This document shows positions 27,086 to 36,263 of a DNA stretch of 50,344 nt, piece after piece. The first letter of the stretch is position 1; each line of letters begins with the position of its first letter. The DNA lies in the NCBI GenBank assembly GCA_017408405.1, contig JAFQUP010000138.1, positions 1 through 50,344 on the forward strand, read 5' to 3'. The position numbers were made by a program, and so were the translations under genes. Below the pieces are notes generated by a model, which was given only the letters and a program-made list of their open reading frames with translations, was not told the origin of the DNA and did no database searches. This DNA is from Thermoguttaceae bacterium. GTDB taxonomy: Bacteria > Planctomycetota > Planctomycetia > Pirellulales > Thermoguttaceae.

Positions 27086-28171
27086 ATGAAAACTTCATCC
27101 TTCGCGTCATCCACGGCGCGTACGCTGACTGTTTTTCTGGCTTTCTTTGCTTTCGGATTGATGCTGACGCTGACATCCGGATGCGGCCAATCCAAACCCG
27201 TTCTTTATTTTTACACTTGGGAAGACTACATTGACCCGCTGGTAGTCGAAGATTTTGAAAAGCAGTTCAACTGCACGGTTCACCTCGACACGTTTGAGAG
27301 TAATGAGGATATGCTCGCGAAGATTCGTACCGGGAGCGTCCCATACGATGTGATTCTGCCGACCACCTATACCGTGGAGATCATGCGCGACGAACAGCTG
27401 ATTCAGAAACTGGATCCGGCACAGCTCCCGAATGTTCACCAGTATGCCGACAAGGTACTCGCGGAAAAGAATGGTGACGCCAATTTTGAATACTGCGTTC
27501 CGTATTATGACGGCATCACGGGGCTTGGCGTTTTGGTGGACGAGTGCGACCCGCTTCCGGATTCCTGGACCGTTTACGGCGGCGAGAATGAAAAATATCA
27601 GAAGCGAATCGCGCTTCTGGACGATATGCGTGAGACGATTGGCGCGGCTCTCATTACCCTCGGATATGATATTAACACGACGGATGACGCGCAGTTGGAA
27701 GAAGCCAAAAATCTCGTGATTAAATGGCGTGAGAACATCGCGAAATTTGGTGTGGACGACATTAAGCAGGACCTCAATTCCGGCGCGAACTATATCATTC
27801 ACGGATACGGAGGAGACATCATGCAGATGTCCGCGGAAGATCCGAATATCCGTTTCGTGATTCCGAAAGAGGGCGCGATCGTCAACATCGATAATTTCGT
27901 GATTCCGACTAACGCGAAAAACCCGCAGCTTGCGTACCAGTTTATCAATTTCATGTGTGATCCGAAGAACGCGGGCCGCAACATGGAATACACAAAATTT
28001 GAGGTCCCGATTGCCGGAGCCGCTGACGCGGTTTCGGAAGAGACACGCGCCATTCCCGGTTTCATCGTTCCGGCTGAAGTTCGCGCCAAGGTTCAGGTTA
28101 TTAAGAATCTTGACGAGGAAGGCGTGAAGAAGTTCACGAAGATCTGGGATGAAATCAAGGCGGCTGACTGA
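27086..28171 (+). CDS. potD: Polyamine-binding lipoprotein PotD
   Basis: This is a 361-aa extracytoplasmic solute-binding protein for the PotABC importer. The signal sequence ends in a lipobox, LTSGC, with Cys33 as the lipidated residue. The mature start (VLYFYTWEDYIDPLVVEDFEKQ) and later FVIPKEGAIVNIDNFVIP and FINFMCDPKNA match spermidine/putrescine-binding proteins. The gene follows potC on the same strand and a stem-loop comes after it at 28191-28228. A separate start of transcription in the 221 bases upstream is possible but was not identified. Confidence 0.93.
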   Translation: MKTSSFASSTARTLTVFLAFFAFGLMLTLTSGCGQSKPVLYFYTWEDYIDPLVVEDFEKQFNCTVHLDTFESNEDMLAKIRTGSVPYDVILPTTYTVEIMRDEQLIQKLDPAQLPNVHQYADKVLAEKNGDANFEYCVPYYDGITGLGVLVDECDPLPDSWTVYGGENEKYQKRIALLDDMRETIGAALITLGYDINTTDDAQLEEAKNLVIKWRENIAKFGVDDIKQDLNSGANYIIHGYGGDIMQMSAEDPNIRFVIPKEGAIVNIDNFVIPTNAKNPQLAYQFINFMCDPKNAGRNMEYTKFEVPIAGAADAVSEETRAIPGFIVPAEVRAKVQVIKNLDEEGVKKFTKIWDEIKAAD

Positions 28172-28190
28172 GCCGTTTGAAAAGAGGTCT

Positions 28191-28228
28191 CTCGCGAACA
28201 CGCCTTTCATGAACTAACTGTTCGCGAG
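28191..28228 (+). terminator. Stem-loop after potD
   Basis: CTCGCGAACA (28191-28200) pairs perfectly with TGTTCGCGAG (28219-28228) around an 18-nt loop. No T-run follows, so it could be a factor-dependent terminator or an mRNA-protecting hairpin. Confidence 0.45.
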
Positions 28229-28364
28229 GGAGCTGAGTAAGGAGAGGGAGGACGAGCGGGACCGTTCACCTCTTTCGTGAAGAATTTACCCGCGTTATTT
28301 CGCGTGATTGGGTTTTGCCGTGTGATACCGGGTTCGGCGGTGGAAAAAGGAAAGAAGGTCAGGC

Positions 28365-29309
28365 ATGATTTCGGGCTACGTATTCGAGAATGGGAGACTC
28401 GTGGAAGCGGATGAACAGACGGCTGCGCCTGTCCTCATCTGTTCCGAGCCTGACCAGATCGAAAAAATGTTTATCCAGACTGAATTCAATCTGGGAAAGC
28501 ATACTTTAGCTTCGGTGCTTGACGAAAACGAGTTGCCGCGAATCGAGAGCCGGGACGAGAAAATCGTCATCATCTGCAAACACCCGATGCATATCGGCGT
28601 CATTGACCAGAATATTGAGTTTCACGTCATGTCGCTTGGCGCGGTCATTTACGAAGAGCGTCTGCTTTTTATTTTTAACGAAAAAATTTCCCTCAAGGAT
28701 TTTCTCTATACTCCGATGCGCGTAGACGATATTCGGGACGTTTTGATTAATGTCCTTCATCGCACGACGCTTCATTTCCACGAGCATTTGCGCTGCATCA
28801 GTCTTGGAATGGAGCAGATTGAGGAGGAAGTGATTGAGACGGCGTCCACGCTCCAGCTCATGAACCTCTTTAGTCTTGGAAAGAGCATGACGTACTACGT
28901 GAGCGCGCTGAACGGAAATCATTCGCTCATTGACCGAATCTACTCAAATACGGGCCGTCTGGGATTTAACGAGCAGCAGAAGGAAATTCTTGACGACATT
29001 CGTCTGGACAGCGCGCAGTGCTGCCAGGAAGCGCAGATCACCACCACGATCATGACGAAAATGACGGACGCGCGAATTTCGCTCATGGGAAATAACGTGA
29101 GCGTTTTGATGAAGCGGCTGACCATCATTTCGCTGATCATGATGCCGATGAACCTTTTGGCCGGGATTGGGGGAATGTCGGAATTCACGGCTCTGGCTCA
29201 GACTTACTTCGGGCTTTCCATGGGACCTGCCTACCTCTTCCTGTTTGTCTTTTTCGGGTTCGTTGGTTTCATGACGTACCGGATTTTCCAGAAGATGAAT
29301 CTCGTTTGA
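28365..29309 (+). CDS. CorA-family divalent cation transporter with an altered GMN motif
   Basis: This 314-aa protein has a large cytoplasmic N-terminal domain (about 1-250) and two C-terminal transmembrane helices, the layout of the CorA Mg2+/Co2+ channel family. The pore motif normally reads GMN; here it is GMS (Gly270-Met271-Ser272) in LLAGIGGMSEF. Since the Asn helps coordinate hydrated Mg2+, ion selectivity may differ. A Zn2+ exporter-like or relaxed-specificity role is possible. The purine-rich AAGGAAAGAAGG upstream gives a ribosome site. It follows potD but is separated by a stem-loop. Confidence 0.88.
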   Translation: MISGYVFENGRLVEADEQTAAPVLICSEPDQIEKMFIQTEFNLGKHTLASVLDENELPRIESRDEKIVIICKHPMHIGVIDQNIEFHVMSLGAVIYEERLLFIFNEKISLKDFLYTPMRVDDIRDVLINVLHRTTLHFHEHLRCISLGMEQIEEEVIETASTLQLMNLFSLGKSMTYYVSALNGNHSLIDRIYSNTGRLGFNEQQKEILDDIRLDSAQCCQEAQITTTIMTKMTDARISLMGNNVSVLMKRLTIISLIMMPMNLLAGIGGMSEFTALAQTYFGLSMGPAYLFLFVFFGFVGFMTYRIFQKMNLV

Positions 29310-29544
29310 GGCGTCGCTGATTTCGGACGCCCGCCTTTCCGCTCTCTCTCTCCCGTGAACTGAACTTTCGGAAAGTCCAAGGCGCGGATGACGCTCTTTT
29401 TTTTAGAAATTTTGGCTTTTTTTGCTGGAAAAGGCCCCCTCCCCCTTGAAATTCTTGCGTAAATCGCACATACTATAGAGGATATTTCAAAAATATGTGT
29501 TGAAATGCCGTTTTCTTTGGGGAGGACGGTCTGACGTCGACAGA

Positions 29545-29560
29545 AAATGAACGTTCATTT
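29545..29560. promoter_or_regulatory. 16-bp perfect palindrome upstream of the SUMF1 gene
   Basis: AAATGAAC is followed directly by its exact reverse complement GTTCATTT, 28 bases before the start codon at 29588. It could be an operator for a dimeric regulator. No promoter elements were placed with confidence around it. Confidence 0.35.
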
Positions 29561-29587
29561 GGATTTTTATTTAATTCAGGGGAAACC

Positions 29588-30952
29588 ATGAATAAGATTT
29601 TGGGTTTACTTTCCGTTGGGATTTTGGCTCTCGGAATGCTTTTGGGATTCGCCTTAACTCCGGCACTCTGTTTGGCTGCTGAAAGTGACGGCACGGCTGC
29701 CGCTGCCGATGAAAATGGTTCTGTGAAGAAAACCGTTAAGAAAAAGAAAAAAAAGTCCTCTTCAAAAGCGAGTGCCGTAAAAGCTGAGGAAGAGGATGCG
29801 GAAGAGAGTGACGGGAAGAAAACAGCCATAAAAACCAAAAAAACGAAAAAGGTTAAAAAATCCTCCGCGACGGAGGCTGATGACGCTGAAAAGGAAGCGG
29901 ATGCTGCTGAAGCGGACGATTCAGAGGGCGTGAAGGAAGCCAAAGCGGAGAATGACGAGGAAAAAGCGGAAGAAACGGCAGACGACGGGCCGATCGACGC
30001 TTCACCAATTTCCGAAGAGGGAACAGAGGCTGGGGAAGTGCGGAAAATCACGGTTCGCGGGGTAGAGTACGCGTTCTGCTGGTGCCCGGCCGGTTCATTT
30101 GAGATGGGGGCGCCGGAAGATGAATTGGGATATTCTGAAACGGAGAAACTCCATTCCGTGAAACTCTCGAAAGGTTTCTGGATGCTTCAGACGGAAGTGA
30201 CCCAGGAAATGTTCGAATCGGTCATGGATCGAAATCCGAGCTATTTCAGCGCGAAGAGCTTTGGGAAAGACAAAGGTTTCGTGAGTGGGCGTGAGGAAAC
30301 CGCGAAATTCCCCGTGGATCGTGTTTCCTACGCGGATGCCGTGAATTTCTGCGAGAAATTCTCCGACCTGGTTGGAGTAAAATTTGCTTTGCCCACGGAG
30401 GCGCAGTGGGAGTATGCCTGCCGTGCCGGAACGACTTATCCATTCTATACGGACAAAACGCCGACGCCCCAGCAGGCCAATTTCAAAAAGGGAGAAAGTG
30501 TTCCGGAAAGTACCGATGAAGTCGGGAAACACGGGAAGAATCCGTGGAATCTCTGCGACATGATGGGGAATGTCAATGAGTGGTGCCGGGACTATTACGC
30601 GCCGGATTACTATGAAAATTCGCCTGCCGCGGATCCTCAGGGACCTGATTCGGCTGAAAATGACGAGCGTGTCCTTCGCGGCGGAAGTTTTGCCAATCTG
30701 GAATACTATCTGCGAAGTGCCGCCAGAAATTTCCTTGTTGAGGGAGCGAAAGGGAATCGTTTCGACGGCTTCCGTTTCATGACTGCCCCTGGCGGAGAAG
30801 CGGCCCCTGAAGCTGCCGCGGATTCTGACGACGAAGAGAAGGAAGACGCGGACGAAGGAACCGCGGATTCTGACGACGAAGAGAAGGAAGACGCGGACGA
30901 AGAAACCGCGGATTCTGACGACGAAGAGAAGGAAGACGCGGACGAAGAGTAA
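29588..30952 (+). CDS. Secreted SUMF1/FGE-sulfatase-domain protein with charged repeat regions
   Basis: This 454-aa exported protein has a signal peptide at about 1-31 (cleavage near LCLAAE). A low-complexity Lys- then Glu/Asp/Ala-rich region (about 43-140) follows, then a formylglycine-generating-enzyme-like domain (about 150-405) with MGAPEDELGYSETEKLHSV, LPTEAQWEYACRAGT, NVNEWCRDYY and RVLRGGSF. The cysteine pair that does copper-based oxidation in true FGE is missing after RGGSF, so it is unlikely to activate sulfatases. The C-terminus has three 15-residue acidic units (ADSDDEEKEDADE), encoded by 45-bp tandem repeats at 30818-30952. Its function is unknown, perhaps glycan or protein binding at the cell surface. 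Confidence 0.8.
   Translation: MNKILGLLSVGILALGMLLGFALTPALCLAAESDGTAAAADENGSVKKTVKKKKKKSSSKASAVKAEEEDAEESDGKKTAIKTKKTKKVKKSSATEADDAEKEADAAEADDSEGVKEAKAENDEEKAEETADDGPIDASPISEEGTEAGEVRKITVRGVEYAFCWCPAGSFEMGAPEDELGYSETEKLHSVKLSKGFWMLQTEVTQEMFESVMDRNPSYFSAKSFGKDKGFVSGREETAKFPVDRVSYADAVNFCEKFSDLVGVKFALPTEAQWEYACRAGTTYPFYTDKTPTPQQANFKKGESVPESTDEVGKHGKNPWNLCDMMGNVNEWCRDYYAPDYYENSPAADPQGPDSAENDERVLRGGSFANLEYYLRSAARNFLVEGAKGNRFDGFRFMTAPGGEAAPEAAADSDDEEKEDADEGTADSDDEEKEDADEETADSDDEEKEDADEE
30818..30952 (+). repeat. Three tandem 45-bp repeats (acidic protein tail)
   Basis: Units run 30818-30862, 30863-30907 and 30908-30952 and differ at only a few bases near the unit ends. Each encodes ADSDDEEKEDADE plus two residues. 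The near-perfect DNA identity suggests recent slippage expansion. Confidence 0.9.
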
Positions 30953-30974
30953 TTTGTCTTTGTCCAGAAACCAG

Positions 30975-31012
30975 ACTCCCGTTCCTTTTGTTCAGGGAAT
31001 GGGAGTTTTTTT
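30975..31012 (+). terminator. Rho-independent terminator of the SUMF1 gene
   Basis: An 11-bp stem (30975-30985 with 30996-31006, one G-U pair) is followed by seven T at 31006-31012. This is a classical intrinsic terminator. Confidence 0.85.
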
Positions 31013-31066
31013 GAAAAAGAGAACATTCTGATTTTTCCTGCCTTAAATTCCGAAAAGGAGTAAACC

Positions 31067-32389
31067 ATGCCAACCTCAAGACGAGAATTTTTTACTGCGT
31101 GCAGTGCGGCGACGGGTGCCGCGATTCTTTCCGAAACTCTCCTGGCTGAGAATTCAAAATCGGCCGAAACCGTTGCCGAGATTAACTTTCCCACGGTGCC
31201 GGAGGAGGTTGGCGCACCGTATGCCGGGTGGAAAGAGGGCGAGATGGATCTTCACTTCATTCTGACGGGAGTTGGTGAATCAATGTTTCACATTTACCCG
31301 GATGGGACATCGATGCTTTTGGACGCGGCAGATCGGAATATTGCCCGATACGCTAAAAATGTTCCAGCTTTTCCGGATGACTCACGTTTGGCAAGCGAAT
31401 GGATCATGCGTTATCTTGAGCGGGTGAATCCGCGCGGCAAATTGATTGATTTCATGATGTTGTCGCACTTTCACGAGGATCACGGCGGCGGAAATAATGT
31501 TCACGCGGGGCGAACGTCGGGACGCGGCGAAGACTATTTTCTCTCCGGTTTGGCGAATATTGGGGAACATTTTACGTTTACGAAAGTCTTTGACCGCGGC
31601 TATCCCGCGTACGATCAGCCGGTGGTTCTGAAAGCGGACGGCTACGAGAATTTCGTCAAGTTCTCGAAGTATATGCGGTCGGCCGGAAAATTTCAAATGG
31701 AAGAATTTGAGGTTGGCAGAAAGAATCAGATTTCTCTTTGTCGCGCGGCGGAGAAGTTTCCGACGTTCAGTACGCGCAATATTTGCCGAAATGGCGTAAT
31801 GTGGACGGGAGAAGAGGGCAAAAACCGTAATTTTTACGCGGAGAATCCAGACAATCTGAAGGGTTGGGTGAATGAAAATTCCATGTCGCTCGGTCTTTTG
31901 ATTGAGTATGGTCCGTTCCGTTACTTTACGGGCGGTGACCTGAGCGGTTCCGTCAAGTCGAAGGATGGCGAGACGGTGAATCTTGAGACTTACGCGGGCC
32001 AGATCATGGGGCCGATTGATGTCTGCAAAACGAATCATCATTCGTACCGGGATGCGATGCCGGACGGTTTCACGAAGGCGGTTCAGGCTAAAGTTTACGT
32101 ATCGAATGTCTGGGATCTTTACCATCTCCAGGACAACACGATGACGTCGATGGCCGCGGGAGCGGAGGACGTTCTGGTTTGTCCGACGATTTCGCACCGG
32201 ATGGCTCTCGAGCAGTACCGGGATTGCCCGTGGATGAGGAATCTGGCGCCGGAAGCGCGGGAAGGAGGGCATGTCGTCGTGAAAGTTTTCGACGGAGGCC
32301 GGCAGTTCAAGGTTTACTATTTGACGGCGAGTGATGAGTCGATGACCGTGAGGAAAGTTTACGGTCCGTTTAAATCGAAACGCGCGTGA
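31067..32389 (+). CDS. Tat-exported metallo-beta-lactamase-fold hydrolase
   Basis: This 440-aa protein has a twin-arginine leader (SRREFFTAC, residues 4-12) and an Ala-rich h-region, so it is exported folded. The zinc motif SHFHEDHGG sits near residues 132-140. Later metal-site candidates are the Asp in YFTGGDLSG (near 289) and the His pair in KTNHHSYRDAMP (near 326). The overall layout resembles ComEC-like or other MBL-fold hydrolases, but the substrate is unknown. AAGGAG with six bases spacing secures the ATG. The next gene encodes another Tat-exported protein. Confidence 0.85.
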   Translation: MPTSRREFFTACSAATGAAILSETLLAENSKSAETVAEINFPTVPEEVGAPYAGWKEGEMDLHFILTGVGESMFHIYPDGTSMLLDAADRNIARYAKNVPAFPDDSRLASEWIMRYLERVNPRGKLIDFMMLSHFHEDHGGGNNVHAGRTSGRGEDYFLSGLANIGEHFTFTKVFDRGYPAYDQPVVLKADGYENFVKFSKYMRSAGKFQMEEFEVGRKNQISLCRAAEKFPTFSTRNICRNGVMWTGEEGKNRNFYAENPDNLKGWVNENSMSLGLLIEYGPFRYFTGGDLSGSVKSKDGETVNLETYAGQIMGPIDVCKTNHHSYRDAMPDGFTKAVQAKVYVSNVWDLYHLQDNTMTSMAAGAEDVLVCPTISHRMALEQYRDCPWMRNLAPEAREGGHVVVKVFDGGRQFKVYYLTASDESMTVRKVYGPFKSKRA

Positions 32390-32538
32390 TTTCATGAATT
32401 TGGGAATGGCGCGTTTTCCGGAGTGAAGGAGGTTTACTTCCGTTTTAGAAAGAGCGTTTCGTGAAACGCGGGAATCGAAACTCAAATTCAAAACAGGATT
32501 AAATTTAATTTGTCCCACCTTAAATTCAGGAGAAAAAC

Positions 32539-33348
32539 ATGAAACGACGAGAATTTTTGACAGCCGGTGCCGCCGCGGCGGTTGGCGGAGTTTTGGCAGG
32601 CGAAAACATTCTTCAGGCGGAAGAATGTGCCGCGGTTCCGAGAGAGCTGATTGACGTCCGTATTTTGTTTACGGACAGTGCGGAGAAGAGAGACAAGCTG
32701 CTTTCGCGCTGCGATGAGCTGCTTATTCCGCTTTGCCGAAAGATTGGCTTGGGCAAAACGGGGATTTTTTCTGTGAATCTCGCGCTTCATGAGGGAGATC
32801 AGGGATTTGATTCCCGGTACGAAAACGCGGTTTTCTTCATGACGAGTGCTTCATGTTTTGGAAAACTTGAGGCGTTTCATGAGGCGCTTCACACGATTTC
32901 GGATCCCGCGAAGCGGATTCAGACGTTCAAGGATGACGCGCTTTATTCCGAGATGGAAGCGACGTTGATGCGCGCGTTTCCGCATTGTCCGAAATTGGAA
33001 GTTCCGAATCTTTCTCCTGACCGAGTCGTTCAGTTTCGCCGCTATTTCAGTCCGTCGTGCGATCGAAACCGCGCGAAGCGGAATATGTTCGACATTCGCG
33101 GCGAGCTGAATCTCTTCAAGCAGTGCGGGATGATGCCCGTTTTCTTTGGCGAGATGCTTTACGGGACGGTGATGCCGAATATGTCGTACGCGCTGAGCTT
33201 TGAGAATGATCAGATTCGCCGCGAGAGCTGGAAAAAGTTCGTTACGTCTCCTGAATGGAAGCAGATGAGCGGTGAGGCGGCGTTCAAGGATACCGCGACG
33301 AAGATTCGGAATCTTTTCCTGAAGCCGACTCCATCTTCTGAAATCTGA
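32539..33348 (+). CDS. Tat-exported NIPSNAP-family protein
   Basis: This is a 269-aa protein with a short twin-arginine leader (KRREFLTAG) and an Ala/Gly-rich h-region ending near ILQAEE. The last 90 residues show the NIPSNAP ferredoxin-like fold pattern: VMPNMSYALSFEND followed by RRESWKKFVTSPEWKQM. The family's biochemical role is unsettled, and secreted members are frequent in Planctomycetota and Verrucomicrobia. A ribosome site, AGGAG, precedes the ATG. The gene ends at a strong terminator and follows the MBL-fold gene after 149 bases, so both may be expressed together. Confidence 0.82.
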   Translation: MKRREFLTAGAAAAVGGVLAGENILQAEECAAVPRELIDVRILFTDSAEKRDKLLSRCDELLIPLCRKIGLGKTGIFSVNLALHEGDQGFDSRYENAVFFMTSASCFGKLEAFHEALHTISDPAKRIQTFKDDALYSEMEATLMRAFPHCPKLEVPNLSPDRVVQFRRYFSPSCDRNRAKRNMFDIRGELNLFKQCGMMPVFFGEMLYGTVMPNMSYALSFENDQIRRESWKKFVTSPEWKQMSGEAAFKDTATKIRNLFLKPTPSSEI

Positions 33349-33377
33349 TTGCTTTGAATTGAGAGCCGAATGAATGT

Positions 33378-33412
33378 TGCCCGCGATTTCATTTATGGTC
33401 GCGGGCATTTTT
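33378..33412 (+). terminator. Rho-independent terminator of the NIPSNAP gene
   Basis: TGCCCGCGA (33378-33386) pairs with TCGCGGGCA (33399-33407), followed by five T. It is also suitably placed between the convergent NIPSNAP and beta-helix genes. Confidence 0.85.
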
Positions 33413-33456
33413 CTGTTTAGTTAAAGTGAATGATGAAATTGGTTTGAACTTTTAGC

Positions 33457-35508
33457 TCATTCGTTTCGCAAAATCATATCCGGGGAAGTGACCAGGATCG
33501 GGGTGATGTTTTGGAGGGAAAGATAAAAATCTTCAAAGACGGCATTTGACGGTTTTCCTGTCCGGATTGTCCAGATTCCCCCGGCCATGGCTTCCGATTC
33601 TTCCGGGTAGAAGAACTCAGAGCCTCCAATGTCGTCTTTCGCGAAACAGACATTTCCCGCGGGGTTCAGGATTTCGATTTTTACCCGTTCCCCATCGTCA
33701 CCGTTGATTCGCACGCCGAACATTTCAGTTCCTTTTGGCACGTAGAAATGGAAAGTGGAGGAACTTCCAATGAGTTCGAGTGATTTCGCGCAGTAGGCAA
33801 ATGGGAGATTGCTTTTCACGAGCCTGAAACCGTGAGAAGTTTTTTGAGCGGCTGACAGGACGTAAATTCCGGTTTCTTCTGCAGCGGGAAGTTCAATCTC
33901 TGTCGTCTGTTTAGGAGCCAAAGATCCCGCTTTGAGATTTTTTCCGGAGGGAGTAGTCCAAATCAGCGGCATATCCGTGATTGCGGGACGCCCGACCTGG
34001 AAATACTGGATGGCGAAATTTGGTTTCTGGCCTTTTTTCACGTAAAAAAGGATATTTAATTTGTCTCGGAGGCGAACCGGCGGAACGTTCTGGAGGTTGG
34101 AATCGGATTCCAAATTTTGGGGAGTGAGGGGGACGAGTGAGTTGGTTTCGAGAGGAAGGACTGGGAGTTTTTTCGTGTTTTTGACTGGGAAATACTTTGC
34201 CAGCCACGCGTCATCAATGACGATTTTCTCGGTGGTTCCATCATCATGACTGACATTGATCTCTCCTTTGACGTTGACCATGCCGTTCGCGAAACTTGAA
34301 TTCGCGGTTTGGTTAATGGCCATCACTCCTTTTGGAAGGCGCAGCGAGACATTTTTGAAGGAAATTCCGCCGAGAGAGGCGAGTTCGTCGGCAGAGGCCA
34401 TGAATCGGATCGCGGGGGCTTTTCGTTCGGCGTTGATTCCGGGGTCAATGAATTCCACATTTTCCAGCGAGACACGGTGGAAATCATTCATAACGCCTCG
34501 AAAAACGAGTCCGCCGCCGTCTTTTTCCGAGCGGAAGTTTTTCAAAATGAGGGTTCCCTTCGCGGATTTGAAATCGGAGCCGAGTTTGGTTCCGGTCATG
34601 AAATTGAAGCCGTTTCGCCGATTATTTTTCGAGACGCAGTTTTCGATCACGAATGAGAAGTCTTCGGACCGTTCCGTCAGGTTCGGCAGATAGAATTCGT
34701 ATCCGTCCCCAGCGTTTCCTTCGCAGAGGCAGTTTCTCATGACGCAGTTTTTGAGCAGTTCCGAGTCACCGTTTGGCTCAAAGTCGATTCCAGCCTGCGG
34801 GGCGGTTCCGTTTGTGTTTCGCATGACGGTATCTTCAATAAGAAGATTTTCGGCACTAATGACGCTGATTCCCTGTCGATTATTTTCATTGCAGTCGACG
34901 CGGCGAATGACGATATCTCTGCATGGGACGCCTTTTTTTGAGACCCCGAGGTAGATGCCGTCTCCTCCGGTGAATTCAATTTTGAGGTCCTGGACAAGGA
35001 TATTTTTTGAACTTTTGATATTCAGTCCATGCCGCCATTCCGCCTGAACGTAATCCTGGGTATGGTAGTCCGCTTTTCTCATTCGGAGTACGGCACTCTT
35101 TCCGGCATCCTGTTTTTCACCTCGTATGGTGACGTTTTCGCAGAGTGAAATGGTGAAGAGTGAATCCGCGGTACCCTTGAACTCGCCTTTTTTGGCGAGA
35201 ATGACGGTGCCTTCCTCAAGAATGATTTCCTGATTGCTGACGCAAAAGAGTCTTCGGGTGATCCACTCGGAATTCTGTTTGTCGATAATGAGAGTTTTCA
35301 CTCCGGAGTTAATCGCGGCCTGAAGGAATTCGGTGGAATCATCCGGTGAGAATCCCCACCATGAGGCGCGGGCCGTGTCGCGTTTCCCCTCCATGACTTC
35401 CTGAACGAGTTCCGGAGAGGCCGCTAAAAGATTGGAAATCAGTCCAAAGAGTGAGCAGACGCAGAGTAAAAGGAATGAAAAAAATAATTTGTGAATGGGG
35501 CGAAACAT
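33457..35508 (-). CDS. Secreted right-handed parallel beta-helix protein
   Basis: This is a 683-aa exported protein. The start ATG at 35506-35508 is chosen because AAGGAG lies six bases upstream and a signal peptide (MFRPIHKLFF, leucine-rich core, cleavage near LLAAS) begins there. The open frame upstream is not needed. Residues about 60-420 consist of repeating strand-turn segments (IVIRRVDCNENNR, LLIEDTVMRNTNG, FVIENCVSKNNRRNGF), the pattern of pectate-lyase-like parallel beta-helix polysaccharide enzymes. A beta-sandwich-like C-terminus (about 480-680) follows. It lies in the same strand run as the GH127 gene and the sugar porter. It may be a lyase, epimerase or hydrolase; the family was not pinned down. 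Confidence 0.78.
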   Translation of the reverse strand: MFRPIHKLFFSFLLLCVCSLFGLISNLLAASPELVQEVMEGKRDTARASWWGFSPDDSTEFLQAAINSGVKTLIIDKQNSEWITRRLFCVSNQEIILEEGTVILAKKGEFKGTADSLFTISLCENVTIRGEKQDAGKSAVLRMRKADYHTQDYVQAEWRHGLNIKSSKNILVQDLKIEFTGGDGIYLGVSKKGVPCRDIVIRRVDCNENNRQGISVISAENLLIEDTVMRNTNGTAPQAGIDFEPNGDSELLKNCVMRNCLCEGNAGDGYEFYLPNLTERSEDFSFVIENCVSKNNRRNGFNFMTGTKLGSDFKSAKGTLILKNFRSEKDGGGLVFRGVMNDFHRVSLENVEFIDPGINAERKAPAIRFMASADELASLGGISFKNVSLRLPKGVMAINQTANSSFANGMVNVKGEINVSHDDGTTEKIVIDDAWLAKYFPVKNTKKLPVLPLETNSLVPLTPQNLESDSNLQNVPPVRLRDKLNILFYVKKGQKPNFAIQYFQVGRPAITDMPLIWTTPSGKNLKAGSLAPKQTTEIELPAAEETGIYVLSAAQKTSHGFRLVKSNLPFAYCAKSLELIGSSSTFHFYVPKGTEMFGVRINGDDGERVKIEILNPAGNVCFAKDDIGGSEFFYPEESEAMAGGIWTIRTGKPSNAVFEDFYLSLQNITPILVTSPDMILRNE

Positions 35509-36263
35509 TTGAATCTCCTTAATGGGGGGTAAAGTTTCGTAAAAATCAGGAACCATAAACGATAAATAAAGGGTGAGTTTGAATTTTTCCTGAATCTTCT
35601 TCACGTCGTGAAATTGAGCCAGGTTTGGAATTTCGGTCAGCTTTCCCTCCTTTTTTCGCGTAATTCCGAAAGGGAGTTCATTGACCTGCTCCATGGTGAG
35701 TGTCTCGCGGTTCGTCTCCATCCGCGTGTTTCGCGGAGACCGTCGAGCGAACGCGGCTTGACTCAGGCGGTGAGGGTAATTTGCCGGAGAGCTACCGGAA
35801 GGGATTTTTCCGGGAAACTCAAATTGAAATATCCGGGGACTTTTTCCGGTTTTCCAGGCAAGTCAATCGTGATACCTGAAATACCCGGAACACTCTGAGT
35901 TACTTTGACTGGTTCGTCATAGTTTTTTTCAGAAGTGCTTGCCCGAAAACGGAATCGGCGGCGGGTAAGAGAGTGACCAGGGGAAATCCGCTGCCAAGGT
36001 AAATGCCGCGGCGGGAAGAGTAAGTGGAACACGGGAAAGAGTGAGGTTCATGAATACCCAAAAGACCGCGAGAGATTTGAAAACGGGCGAAATGTGATTC
36101 ATGCTTTTCTCCGTGAAAAAAGTGAGGGAGGTGGAGTGGAGGATAGGGAAAGTTAATGGTTGCCGGGGTCGGAATGGCTCGTGAAGGAGAAAAAGAAAAT
36201 GGAGGCCGTTTCCAGTCATTGGGAAGTGAAATCCGGAAACGACCGAGAGAATTTTCAGGAAGG
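35509..36263. other. Gene-poor region upstream of the beta-helix gene
   Basis: This 755-base stretch contains only the decayed coding fragment described at 35763-36102 and the ribosome site of the beta-helix gene. Nothing else was recognised. Confidence 0.5.
35763..36102 (-). pseudogene. Remnant of a secreted protein gene, frameshifted
   Basis: On the minus strand an ATG at 36100-36102 begins a signal-peptide-like stretch (MNHISPVFKSLAVFWVF, then AAAFTLAADFP) that stops after 57 codons. In a second frame, from about 35945 down to a stop at 35763, a coherent beta-rich segment follows (YDEPVKVTQSV, GITIDLPGKPEKVPG, LPVALRQITLTA). It looks like the C-terminal strand region of a glycan-active enzyme. 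Joining both needs one frameshift near 35940 and still gives a protein too short for such an enzyme. A decayed gene with an internal deletion is the simplest reading. Confidence 0.4.

Noticed and set aside
29446..29476. Promoter TTGAAA/TACTAT before the SUMF1 gene
   Set aside because: The spacer is 19 bases and the GG seen in the other promoters is missing.
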